From Calothrix sp. NIES-2098 (lineage in GTDB: Bacteria > Cyanobacteriota > Cyanobacteriia > Cyanobacteriales > Nostocaceae): DNA of 64,000 bases. The stretch covers positions 3,904,001 to 3,968,000 of the forward strand of contig AP018172.1 of NCBI GenBank assembly GCA_002368175.1. The letters are read 5' to 3'. The notes under the pieces were generated by a model, which worked only from the letters and a program-made list of their open reading frames with translations, was not told the DNA's origin and searched no databases. Positions within the stretch are counted from its first letter, which is position 1. Each line of letters starts with the position of its first letter. The position numbers and the translations under genes are program-made. This document shows positions 25,733-33,976 of this stretch, one piece after another.

Positions 25733-27454
25733 ATGAAAAAGAATTTCGAGAATTTATTGCTGACCTTACCAACGTTTGTAGTGCTGCTTTTATTAGCGAC
25801 TAACGCGAAAGCTTTTGCGCAAGTAGTACCTGCACAACCAGAAACTGAAACTTCATCACATACTTTATCGCCTTCGGACAAAACTGTGGTTGGGGCTGAT
25901 TTAACAGCAGATACTCCTGTCTCAGCCAAGGGTGCGATCGCGCAAGCCACTCCACAACCAACAACAATTGATGCACCAGTAACATCAGTATCGGAACTTT
26001 CAGATGTACAGCCAACAGATTGGGCATTTCAAGCACTGCAATCCTTAGTAGAGAGATACGGCTGTATTGTCGGCTATCCTGACAAACAATATCGCGGTAA
26101 TCGTGCCTTAACGCGCTACGAATTTGCAGCTGGGTTAAGTTCCTGCTTAGATCAAGTCTCAAAATTGATTGCAAGCTCAACATCAGATCTAGCGACAAAA
26201 CAAGATTTAGAAACCCTACAACGCCTAACAGAAGAATTTAGCCAAGAACTTGCCCAGTTACGCGGAAGATTAGATAGTTTAGAGGCTAGAAGCGCAGAAG
26301 TTGAAGCCAATCAATTTTCCACCACAACGAAATTGGTAGGCGATGCCATATTTGTAGTGTCTGATGCTATTGGCGATCGCGCTAATAATACTGCTGCTGA
26401 TGACACAACAGATAATAGCAATGCAACTTTTGGTTATCGCGCTAGGCTTTCCTTACAAACAAGTTTTACTGGTAAAGACCAACTGGTCACAGCCTTACAA
26501 GCAGAGAATATGCCTAACTTAGCAGCCAGTACGGGAACTCATATGACCCGTTTTGCCTTGGATGGTTCTGCTAATTTCGCACAAAATAGCTTGTATCTGG
26601 CAAACCTCTACTATCGCTTCCCCCTAGGCAAAAAAGCCACTGTTTGGATCGGCCCTAGAACAATTAACTTCCCTCTTTGGGTTCCCACACTCAACGCCTT
26701 AAATGGTAATCCGCTACAAGGTGGGTTTTCCCGATTTGGACAGTTTAACCCTACTGTGTACCGCCCTGGATTTGATGGTGCAGGCGCGGCTTTTGCCTAC
26801 AAATTTAACGATAAACTGCAAATCCATTTAGGTTACATAGCAGATAGCTTCTTTGCTAATCGCCCAGAAAATGGAGTTTTTAATGATAGTTCTCAAGCTT
26901 CTCTCGCCCAGATCACCTTCTCACCTAGTAAACAATTTGATTTAGGTCTGACCTATACTCGCAAATACTTTCCTACCAACTCCGGTAATAACTTGACTGG
27001 TGGTACAGGTAGCGCTTTTGCCAGAAATCCTTTCGGACAACTTGCTACCTCATCCGATAACTTTGGCTTGCAATTCAATTGGCGAGTTAGCCAGCGCTTT
27101 AATTTCGGTGGTTGGTTTGGTTATACCTTGGCTCATCAAGAAGTAGGTGCAGAAAACGATGCCACAATTATTAATGCTGCTCTGACTTTTGGTTTTCCAG
27201 ACTTATTTCACAAAGGTAATGTGGGCGGATTTACTGTAGGAATCCCACCCAAAGTTACTAGTAACGACTTTGTACAAGCCGGACAACGACGAGAAGATCC
27301 CGATACATCTTTGCATTTTGAAACTTTTTACCGTTTTCGGGTGAACGATAACATTAGCGTTACTCCAATTTTTTACCTGATTACCCAACCAGAACATAAT
27401 GATTCAAACGATCCAATCTGGGTTGGCGTTCTCCGCACAAGCTTTACTTTCTAG
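25733..27454 (+). CDS. SLH-domain outer-membrane porin (OprB-like)
   Basis: A 573-residue outer-membrane channel. I start it at the ATG at 25733 (MKKNFENLLL); a GTG five codons upstream is possible but breaks the signal peptide pattern. The signal ends near AKAFA. An SLH domain follows (about 85-145, VQPTDWAFQALQSLVERYG ... TRYEFAAGL), which anchors the protein to peptidoglycan-linked polymer. Then comes a coiled-coil (about 155-190, LRGRLDSLEARSAEVE) and the carbohydrate-selective porin barrel ending in the aromatic VLRTSFTF. It lies 55 bases before an ssuA-like gene and is probably co-transcribed with it, so it may admit sulfonates through the outer membrane (inference). Database names for this family include iron uptake porin. 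Confidence 0.9.
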   Translation: MKKNFENLLLTLPTFVVLLLLATNAKAFAQVVPAQPETETSSHTLSPSDKTVVGADLTADTPVSAKGAIAQATPQPTTIDAPVTSVSELSDVQPTDWAFQALQSLVERYGCIVGYPDKQYRGNRALTRYEFAAGLSSCLDQVSKLIASSTSDLATKQDLETLQRLTEEFSQELAQLRGRLDSLEARSAEVEANQFSTTTKLVGDAIFVVSDAIGDRANNTAADDTTDNSNATFGYRARLSLQTSFTGKDQLVTALQAENMPNLAASTGTHMTRFALDGSANFAQNSLYLANLYYRFPLGKKATVWIGPRTINFPLWVPTLNALNGNPLQGGFSRFGQFNPTVYRPGFDGAGAAFAYKFNDKLQIHLGYIADSFFANRPENGVFNDSSQASLAQITFSPSKQFDLGLTYTRKYFPTNSGNNLTGGTGSAFARNPFGQLATSSDNFGLQFNWRVSQRFNFGGWFGYTLAHQEVGAENDATIINAALTFGFPDLFHKGNVGGFTVGIPPKVTSNDFVQAGQRREDPDTSLHFETFYRFRVNDNISVTPIFYLITQPEHNDSNDPIWVGVLRTSFTF

Positions 27455-27509
27455 GCTAAGAAAAATTGAGTAATTTGCTGTTAATGAATCAGTCGAAGGC
27501 GTCAATTCA

Positions 27510-28610
27510 ATGATTAATTCTATTCTTCAAAAATTTTTTGCAGCATTGCAGAAATTTAGAGTTTATCAACTTGTGCTGTACAAAAGGTTCTTCTCTGTTA
27601 TACCTTTTCCTGTTGCTGGGGCTTTCATTACTGGATTATGTCTCAGTTTATTATTTGCAGCTTGCACAGCCAATAATCCCAATAATACTACTGCTAGTTC
27701 TGCTAATAATTCCAATCAAGCTAAAGCATCAGTAGTCAAGTTTGGCTATCAAAAATCGGCAATTCTGATCAAGAGTAAAGGCATATTAGAAAAGCGTTTG
27801 CAACCTCAAGGTGTCTCTGTTGAGTGGATAGAATTCCCAGCAGGGCCGCAGCTTTTAGAAGCAATGAATGTTGGTAGTATTGACTTTGGACATACCGGAG
27901 AATCTCCGCCAATTTTTGCCCAAGCTGCGGGAGCTTCATTAACTTATATTGCTGGAATTGCTCCTAGTCCTGCGGGTCAAGCGATTCTTGTTCCTCCAGA
28001 TTCTCCGATTAAAAGTGTAACTGACTTAAAAGGTAAAAAAATCGCTTTTCAAAAAGGCTCTAGCGCTCATTATCTACTATTGCAAGTTTTAGAAAAATTT
28101 GGCTTGCAATACAGTGATATTCAACCAATTTATCTTCCACCTGCCGATGCACGTGCTGCATTAGTTAAAGGTAGTTTAGATGCTTGGGTAATTTGGGACC
28201 CATTTTATGCAGCCGCACAAAAAGCTATCAATGCTCGTGTATTAATTGATGGCACAGAAGTTAATAAACAAGGTGGATATTATTTAGCTAGCCGTAAGTT
28301 TGCTACCGAGAATCCAGAAACAATTAAGGCGATATTAGAAGAAATCAAAGCTCTGGAAGAATGGTCCAATCAACATCGAGATGAGGTAGCAGCTACACTT
28401 TCACCAGTGTTAGGCATTGATTTAGAAACAATGAAAACAGCAACCAAGAGAAGAAAATTTGGTATTGTACCAATTGATAGCAATTTAATTTCTTTACAGC
28501 AGAAAGTGGCTGATAAATTTTATGAGCTAAAACTGATTCCTAAACAAATTGATGTGAAACAAGCAATGCTATCTCCAGAGCAATATGCAGCTTTTTCACC
28601 CAAAATTTAA
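27510..28610 (+). CDS. ssuA: SsuA-type aliphatic sulfonate-binding lipoprotein (copy 2)
   Basis: A 366-residue periplasmic binding protein for sulfonate ABC transport. The N-terminus is long, with a membrane segment and lipobox LFAAC (Cys52), then a Ser/Asn/Thr-rich linker. The SsuA hallmarks are present: EFPAGPQLLEAMNVGSIDFGHTGESPPIFAQAAG in shortened form FGHTGESPP, DLKGKKIAFQKGSSAHYLL, PPADARAALVKGSLDAWVIWDP and GGYYLASRKF. It follows the porin after 55 bases. No permease or ATPase gene follows; the next gene is preceded by a repeat element. It is closely related to the products of 31677-32801 and 38074-39153. Confidence 0.92.
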   Translation: MINSILQKFFAALQKFRVYQLVLYKRFFSVIPFPVAGAFITGLCLSLLFAACTANNPNNTTASSANNSNQAKASVVKFGYQKSAILIKSKGILEKRLQPQGVSVEWIEFPAGPQLLEAMNVGSIDFGHTGESPPIFAQAAGASLTYIAGIAPSPAGQAILVPPDSPIKSVTDLKGKKIAFQKGSSAHYLLLQVLEKFGLQYSDIQPIYLPPADARAALVKGSLDAWVIWDPFYAAAQKAINARVLIDGTEVNKQGGYYLASRKFATENPETIKAILEEIKALEEWSNQHRDEVAATLSPVLGIDLETMKTATKRRKFGIVPIDSNLISLQQKVADKFYELKLIPKQIDVKQAMLSPEQYAAFSPKI

Positions 28611-28652
28611 TTCTAGGAATTCAATTTAATTTCTGTAAAAATCTCCGAGTCG

Positions 28653-28863
28653 GGTGGGCAATGCCTAGGGTGTTAACTCTGTGCCTTTTTGGTCGAGAAA
28701 AGTTCATGCAAAATCTGTGTCGTCATTGCGAGGAGGAACGACGAAGCAATCCCATAATAATTGCGATTGCGTCGCTTCGCTCGCAATGACACCAGACAAA
28801 AATAGTATGAACAAAAAACGCCGAAATTCCATCAAAGTCAACAGCCTAGGCAATGCCCACCTT
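28653..28863. mobile_element. MITE-like element bounded by inverted repeats
   Basis: The ends GGTGGGCAATGCCTAGG (28653-28669) and CCTAGGCAATGCCCACC (28847-28863) are inverted repeats with one mismatch in 17. The 211-base unit holds no gene. Inside is a second hairpin repeat, GTCATTGCGAG (28722-28732) and CTCGCAATGAC (28780-28790). It may be an insertion into a copy of the GTGGGCA repeat, or a mosaic of two repeat families. Confidence 0.5.
28722..28790. repeat. GTCATTGCGAG hairpin interspersed repeat
   Basis: Terminal arms GTCATTGCGAG and CTCGCAATGAC enclose AACGACGAAGCAATC and GATTGCGTCGCTTCG, which also pair. The left half recurs at about 50938 (GTCATTACGAG). Confidence 0.7.
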
Positions 28864-28966
28864 ACTAGAAATCATATTCAGGCGATCGCATTTTGAAAAA
28901 CAGCGCTAAAGTGCTGACTACGAATTTTTTGATTTGATTCTTTGCCAGTGCAGTGGAGAACATCCC

Positions 28967-30769
28967 ATGTCAGTAGATCCCAATTCTCAAAAAAGTTCCG
29001 AACAAACAACGCAACCAAAGCGACCCCGACGCTTTTTGCTTGGTGGTGCTAGTAGGCGGTCTTTTCTCGGCCGTGCTGGTTTGTTTACTACAGCTAGTGT
29101 AGTTGCAGGGGTTTTGGGTTCCCCTCTAGCCTCTAAAAAGGGAGAAAATATTGTCCAGGCCAAGGAAGTTGGGGGCAAGTCCGACCATAATAATTTACGC
29201 GAGAAAGCTTTTCAGGTACGTACAACAGCAGCTAAGAAAAATCGGGAAATTCCCATTCCTCCCCATCCGACTAACGGGGATGAGGCGAAATATGCGAATA
29301 AAATTGCTACAGATACACGCGGATTACCCCATAATCAACTGGGTGAAGTAGATCTGAAAGCTTATCAATCTTTTATTAATGCTTTAAACTCCGGCGATCC
29401 CAATGAGTATGAAAAAATCGTTTTGGGTGGTAAACGCAAGCTAGTACAACCGCTAACACCATTAGCAATTAGCTTGAGTGGGGTAAATACTTGCCAATTG
29501 GCGATTCCAGTACCACCCACTCTCGATAGTGCAGAACAAGCTGCGGAATTCCTAGAAATTGCTTGGCAACAACTCTTGCAAGATATACCCTTTAGCGAGT
29601 TCCGTAATGATACAACAAACCCCCTGATTCTGGCAGCTGTTAAGGATTTGAATCGGTTGTCAGCATTTAAAGGGCCGAAGCAGAATGGCAAGGTGACACC
29701 AGAACTATTATTTCGCGGTACTGCGATTTACGTTGATGCCTCTGGTCGAACGACTTACCACACACTACCAGGGGTAGATGTAGGCCCTTATGTTTCCCAG
29801 TTTTTACTGCGTCCTGTACCAGCAGGAACGCATAATTATCCTCAGCTGAACCGCGTTCCCCTAGCTATTCCCGAAAACAGTTTCCAAACTAACTATGAGG
29901 AATGGCTGCTAGTACAAAATGGTGGCGATTCTGGTAGAACGATTAAGTTTGACTCAACCCGACGCTACTTTATCAATGGGCGCGACCAATCAGAGATTGC
30001 CCACACGCCACCACCAGTCTATACAAATGCTGCTTTAATTCTCCTCGCCAAGCCATCTAGCGATAATCCTCTAGCTGGTGGGGTTGGTTCGCCCTACAAT
30101 CCCAGCAATCCTTATAACAAGTCGAAGACTCAAGTCGGTGGTTCGGGGACATTTGGCCCAGGGTATGCACAATCTCTCATCGGTTGGGTTAGTCCACACG
30201 CAATTAGAGCAGCTTATTGGCAGAAGTACTATGTTCACCGTCGTTTGCGGGCAGAGGCTTATGGTGGTTTGGTTCACAACAATAAGGTAAATAAAACGAA
30301 CTATCCGATTAACCCTGAGGTATTCAAATCAGAAGCCCTCGATCGCATCTATAGCAAATACAAATCCTATTTGCTGCCACAAGCTTTTCCAGAAGGCGCA
30401 CCGTTCCATTCTTCTTATCCAGGGGGTGCTTCGGTGTCGGCGGGTGCTAGCGTCACAATTTTGAAGGCGCTATTTGATGAGAATTATGTCATTCCCAATC
30501 CAGTCATACCCGATCCTCAAGATCCTACTAAGTTAATTCCCTATCAAGGCCCGCCGTTAACTGTAGGTGGGGAATTGAACAAACTGGCGGCTAATATTGG
30601 CTTGGGTCGTGATAGCGCGGGAATTCATTGGCGCACGGATGCAGCCGCGTCGTTAGCACTTGGGGAAGCGATCGCAATTGGTATTCTCAGAGATGAAAAA
30701 CTAACTTTCCGCGAACAATTTGAAGGTTTCAGCTTCACCAAATTTGATGGCACAAAAGTCACTATTTAA
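28967..30769 (+). CDS. Vanadium-dependent haloperoxidase homologue with altered active site
   Basis: A 600-residue exported protein of the PAP2/vanadium haloperoxidase superfamily. The ATG at 28967 follows a GGAG ribosome-binding site; a TTG eleven codons upstream is unlikely. A twin-arginine signal (RRSFLGRAG then hydrophobic residues) is at about 31-60. Vanadate-binding residues seen are Lys420 and Arg428 (QKYYVHRRLR) and Arg548 with His554 (RDSAGIHWRTD). The motif that should read PSGH, holding the acid-base histidine, is PGGA here (residues 485-488), so that histidine is missing. It may be a vanadate- or phosphate-binding protein, a changed oxidase or a phosphatase-like enzyme. It lies between two ssuA-like genes, but without an obvious operator. 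Confidence 0.82.
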   Translation: MSVDPNSQKSSEQTTQPKRPRRFLLGGASRRSFLGRAGLFTTASVVAGVLGSPLASKKGENIVQAKEVGGKSDHNNLREKAFQVRTTAAKKNREIPIPPHPTNGDEAKYANKIATDTRGLPHNQLGEVDLKAYQSFINALNSGDPNEYEKIVLGGKRKLVQPLTPLAISLSGVNTCQLAIPVPPTLDSAEQAAEFLEIAWQQLLQDIPFSEFRNDTTNPLILAAVKDLNRLSAFKGPKQNGKVTPELLFRGTAIYVDASGRTTYHTLPGVDVGPYVSQFLLRPVPAGTHNYPQLNRVPLAIPENSFQTNYEEWLLVQNGGDSGRTIKFDSTRRYFINGRDQSEIAHTPPPVYTNAALILLAKPSSDNPLAGGVGSPYNPSNPYNKSKTQVGGSGTFGPGYAQSLIGWVSPHAIRAAYWQKYYVHRRLRAEAYGGLVHNNKVNKTNYPINPEVFKSEALDRIYSKYKSYLLPQAFPEGAPFHSSYPGGASVSAGASVTILKALFDENYVIPNPVIPDPQDPTKLIPYQGPPLTVGGELNKLAANIGLGRDSAGIHWRTDAAASLALGEAIAIGILRDEKLTFREQFEGFSFTKFDGTKVTI

Positions 30770-31003
30770 TTGCCATTAGGTTAAGAGGGAACAGTTGGGA
30801 GAAATCTCCATCAATATTTGGGGCTATATTCTTCTTCTGTTCATCCTCTTTTTTTAGCGAAGATATTACTCTCAAGACAGAGTGAATAACGCGATCGCTT
30901 TTTATATAAGAGCGAAATAGTGTAGTTATCAACACATTTTTTGACTTTTTTTATAAAAATATACTTGCCTTTTTTACCTAGCTATGTGAAACTACTAGAA
31001 ATA

Positions 31004-31036
31004 AACTACTAAATACCTACCAAGTTATAGTATTTT
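31004..31036. promoter_or_regulatory. Palindromic operator candidate upstream of a gene-free stretch (site 7)
   Basis: Left block AACTACTAAATAC and right block GTTATAGTATTTT with the standard spacing; the left arm is degenerate. The next recognised protein gene starts 640 bases downstream and has its own site at 31590, so this one may serve a small RNA ending at 31434. Confidence 0.45.
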
Positions 31037-31434
31037 GTAGTTAATGCCTACTCTTATCCTATGAGTTAGACAATACACTGCTTAATCGTTGATTACCCGC
31101 ACACCTGTATAGTCACTTTGCCTCCGCTAGTGAAGCGTTGCGTAAATCCCTAGTTCTCAGGCGACTAACGTAGCGCTTCCCTTCCCTCAAATAGTTTTGA
31201 AAAAAGTTAGTCTTTACTACTTAGCAAACTTCAAAATACATGGCATTAGGGAAGAGAATTTGTTTCTCTGATAAAGAGCAACATTTTTCTTCCTCCCATT
31301 TCCTAACTCCTTTGCCATCCTAAACTTTACATAGCAATGAATCAAGAATTAACAATATTTGTCAAACACAAGTTTCTCCCACAGTAAACCTCTCATTCAT
31401 ATATCTTAAGGTGGTTTCGTCCACCTTAATTTTT
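31037..31434 (+). ncRNA. Candidate small RNA between operator site 7 and an orphan terminator
   Basis: No protein gene is recognised here, although a 16-codon frame (31337-31387, MNQELTIFVKHK...) ends just before the terminator. The stretch begins after an operator-like palindrome and ends in a strong rho-independent terminator more than 630 bases beyond the last upstream stop. The exact 5' end is unknown and the RNA itself is inferred. Bases 31120-31190 resemble the GC-rich mosaic repeats. Confidence 0.35.
31406..31434 (+). terminator. Strong orphan rho-independent terminator
   Basis: Perfect stem TTAAGGTGG / CCACCTTAA with loop TTTCGT and a T-run on the plus strand only. It lies far from any recognised upstream gene. 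Confidence 0.85.
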
Positions 31435-31589
31435 CAATTTTGAATTGAGCGATCGCTATATATATTTATATTTATTTTATTCAAAACAATATTCTATTAC
31501 ATCAATATCTAAGACTTTTTTATAGTGCTTTTAGCTGAGGCTTAACAACATCGTATGAAATCTAAAATCAGAATTACAAAAATATTTTT

Positions 31590-31620
31590 AAATACTCTAA
31601 ATTGTTAGTTTAGGGTATTT
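31590..31620. promoter_or_regulatory. Palindromic operator candidate (site 8)
   Basis: Arms AAATACTCTAAAT and GTTTAGGGTATTT, one base shorter in spacing than the other sites. It lies 56 bases upstream of the ssuA-like gene at 31677. Confidence 0.55.
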
Positions 31621-31676
31621 GAAACTCTCTAATTTGGTTTTTGACAATCGTTTCAAAAGTAGAGGTTAAACAATTA

Positions 31677-32801
31677 ATGCAAAATCTGAAAGATAAATTC
31701 CAATCCTGGAAACGCGGACGCATTACTCGGCGTTCAGCGTTATTTGCTCTTGGTTATAGCTTAGTGTTATCGACAACACTATTGAGTTGCAGTACGCCTG
31801 ATAAAAACACTCAAAAACAAGCAGATTCCTCTTCATCTAATACAACTAATACAACCAACACGGCTAGTACATCTACAGCTAGTAGCGGTCAGAAACTAAT
31901 TAGAATCGTACGTTCTAAACAACTGACTGCCTTAGCGGTTCTAGAAAAACAAGGCAATCTAGAAAAAAGATTAGCAGAACTTGGTTATAAGCTTGAATGG
32001 CCTGAATTCGCTGCGGGGCCACAACAATTAGAAGCATTAAATGCCAACGGTCTGGATATCGCTTCCACAGCAGAATCACCCCCTGTATTTGCTCAAGCAG
32101 CCGGAACGCCTTTGGTGTATTTAGCGGCTAATTCTAGCGATGGTAGAGCAGTTTCGCTTTTAGTTCCTAACAACTCGACTGTTAAAAGTATTAAAGACTT
32201 AAAAGGTAAAAAAGTTGCTTTTCAAAAAGCATCTATTGGTCATTACCTGTTAGTTAGGGCTTTAGAAAAAGAAGGGTTGAAGCTTAGTGATGTACAGTCT
32301 GTTTTTCTCCCACCTCCAGATGCGAATGGAGCATTTAACCAAGGCAAAGTTGATGCTTGGTTTATCTGGGAGCCTTTTGTCACGAGAAATGTCCAGAATA
32401 AAGTCGGTCGTGTTTTGTTAGATGGTGGTAATGGATTGCGGGATACTAACAACTTTTACTCTACAACCCGCAAATTCTATCAAGAAAATCCAGAAGTGAT
32501 TAAAGTCTTTTTGGAGGAACTACAAAAAGCACAAATTTGGTCTAAACAACATCCAAAAGAAATTGCCGAATTACTCGCGCCTGTAACGCAACTGGATGTA
32601 CCAACATTAGAAGCTATGCACGGTAAATATGATTTTGCCTTAGAACCAATTACCGAGAAAATCATCACCAAGCAACAACAAGTAGCAGATAAGTGGTATA
32701 GCTTGGGACTGATACCTAAAAAAGTGAATGTCAGAGATGGATTTTTGAAACCTGAAGAGTATACCAAAATTACACCCCAGGATGTTTTAGCTAAACAGTA
32801 A
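31677..32801 (+). CDS. ssuA: SsuA-type aliphatic sulfonate-binding lipoprotein (copy 3)
   Basis: A 374-residue periplasmic binding protein. The ATG at 31677 has an AGAGG ribosome-binding site; a TTG at 31641 in the same frame is less likely. The signal carries a twin-arginine-like RRSALF and lipobox LLSC (Cys38), followed by a Ser/Thr/Asn linker. The SsuA core has EFAAGPQQLEALNANGLDI, STAESPPVFAQAAG, DLKGKKVAFQKASIGHYLL and FNQGKVDAWFIWEP. It is followed after 8 bases by the taurine-dioxygenase-like gene, and the two form a unit behind site 8. Sulfonate binding followed by oxygenolytic sulfite release is the likely logic, as in tau and ssu operons. Confidence 0.92.
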   Translation: MQNLKDKFQSWKRGRITRRSALFALGYSLVLSTTLLSCSTPDKNTQKQADSSSSNTTNTTNTASTSTASSGQKLIRIVRSKQLTALAVLEKQGNLEKRLAELGYKLEWPEFAAGPQQLEALNANGLDIASTAESPPVFAQAAGTPLVYLAANSSDGRAVSLLVPNNSTVKSIKDLKGKKVAFQKASIGHYLLVRALEKEGLKLSDVQSVFLPPPDANGAFNQGKVDAWFIWEPFVTRNVQNKVGRVLLDGGNGLRDTNNFYSTTRKFYQENPEVIKVFLEELQKAQIWSKQHPKEIAELLAPVTQLDVPTLEAMHGKYDFALEPITEKIITKQQQVADKWYSLGLIPKKVNVRDGFLKPEEYTKITPQDVLAKQ

Positions 32802-32809
32802 CCAGAAGT

Positions 32810-33673
32810 ATGCCCACATTAACATTAACAGAAGTTCAAATTACTCCTTTAGATGCACCTCTAGGCGCAGTGGTTACAGGACTCGATGCTAGTCAAGCTA
32901 TTGCACCTGAAGTAATTTTGCAACTTAAACAGGCATTGCGCAATTACCATATTCTCATATTCAAAAATCAACGACTGACTGATGAGCAATTTTTGAATTT
33001 TGCATTCTACTTTGGCTCGCTATTTGTACCACCAGAAGATATCCCAGTATTAGCTTCAGAAACAGGCGTGACACCAGTAATTATTCCTGTTTCTAATGTC
33101 GATGGTGGTTATACGGGTACTGGTGAATTAACTTTCCATTCCGACCACCATTGGACTCCTTATCCCTCTAGTGGCTCCTTACTCTATGCTTTAGAAGTAC
33201 CTTCTCAAGGTGGAGATACTTCTTGGTTAAATCTGAATTTGGCTTATGAGGCGTTAGATGAGTTCACCAAAAAGCGAATTGCAGACTTGCAATTGATTAC
33301 TTATAATCCGTTTTTGAGAGACCGCAACGCGCCTCGTTCTAATTACCGTCTCGATAAGAGTATTCCTCTAATTAGTCCTGTTTTTCCTCATCCTCTGGTA
33401 CGCACTCATCCAGAAAGCGGTAAAAAGATTTTATATCTCGGACAAGAAACAGAAGTAGAAGTTGTTGGTTTAGAGCCTCAAGAGGGTGCAGAATTAATTG
33501 CACAATTGCGCGAACATCTCAACCAACCACAGTTTTACTACCAACATAAATGGTCTGTGGGTGACATTGTTTACTGGGACAATCAAGCGACTTTGCATCA
33601 CCGACAAGCTTTCGATCCCAATGAACGACGGGTAATGAAGCGTGTAAGTTTAGCTGGAAGTCGTCCGTTTTAA
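32810..33673 (+). CDS. tauD: TauD/TfdA-family 2-oxoglutarate dioxygenase
   Basis: A 287-residue Fe(II)/2-oxoglutarate-dependent dioxygenase that hydroxylates the carbon next to a sulfonate (or similar group), releasing sulfite and an aldehyde. The iron triad is visible: His110 and Asp112 in TFHSDHHW, and a distal His263 in ATLHHRQAF, with the 2-oxoglutarate-binding Arg in NERRVMKRV. The length is typical of TauD. It overlaps functionally with the binding protein 8 bases upstream. Preference for taurine, an alkanesulfonate or a sulfate ester cannot be decided from sequence. A strong terminator follows. Confidence 0.9.
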   Translation: MPTLTLTEVQITPLDAPLGAVVTGLDASQAIAPEVILQLKQALRNYHILIFKNQRLTDEQFLNFAFYFGSLFVPPEDIPVLASETGVTPVIIPVSNVDGGYTGTGELTFHSDHHWTPYPSSGSLLYALEVPSQGGDTSWLNLNLAYEALDEFTKKRIADLQLITYNPFLRDRNAPRSNYRLDKSIPLISPVFPHPLVRTHPESGKKILYLGQETEVEVVGLEPQEGAELIAQLREHLNQPQFYYQHKWSVGDIVYWDNQATLHHRQAFDPNERRVMKRVSLAGSRPF

Positions 33674-33788
33674 TAAGTTGATATTCTCAATTTGTTGAAG
33701 AAGTTGGGAATTTGACAAGCTAAAAACTCAGTATCCGTCTGTATAATTCTACCGCTACCAAAGAAGAATTTTGAGTTTTTCTGCTCCT

Positions 33789-33829
33789 AGTAGCAGTTTG
33801 GGAAGATCCGCCAAACTGCTACTTTTCTT
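33789..33829 (+). terminator. Rho-independent terminator
   Basis: Perfect 13-bp stem AGTAGCAGTTTGG / CCAAACTGCTACT with a 9-base loop, followed by TTTCTT, about 115 bases after the tauD-like gene. Confidence 0.85.
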
Positions 33830-33920
33830 AATTGCCAAAAAAGTATAACTCAGGCGATATGGAAAGACAAAGCAACTAAATTTTTGATTCGGAAGTTCTT
33901 AATAGCTAATGAGGAGTAAA

Positions 33921-33953
33921 ATATACTTTAAGTTTATAGATTTTAAGTATTTT
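33921..33953. promoter_or_regulatory. 33-bp palindromic operator candidate (site 9)
   Basis: Left arm ATATACTTTAAGT and right arm GATTTTAAGTATTTT. It ends 23 bases before the GTG of the aminotransferase gene, so it overlaps the promoter or leader. Confidence 0.55.
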
Positions 33954-33976
33954 GTAAATTATCGAGAGGAATAGAC

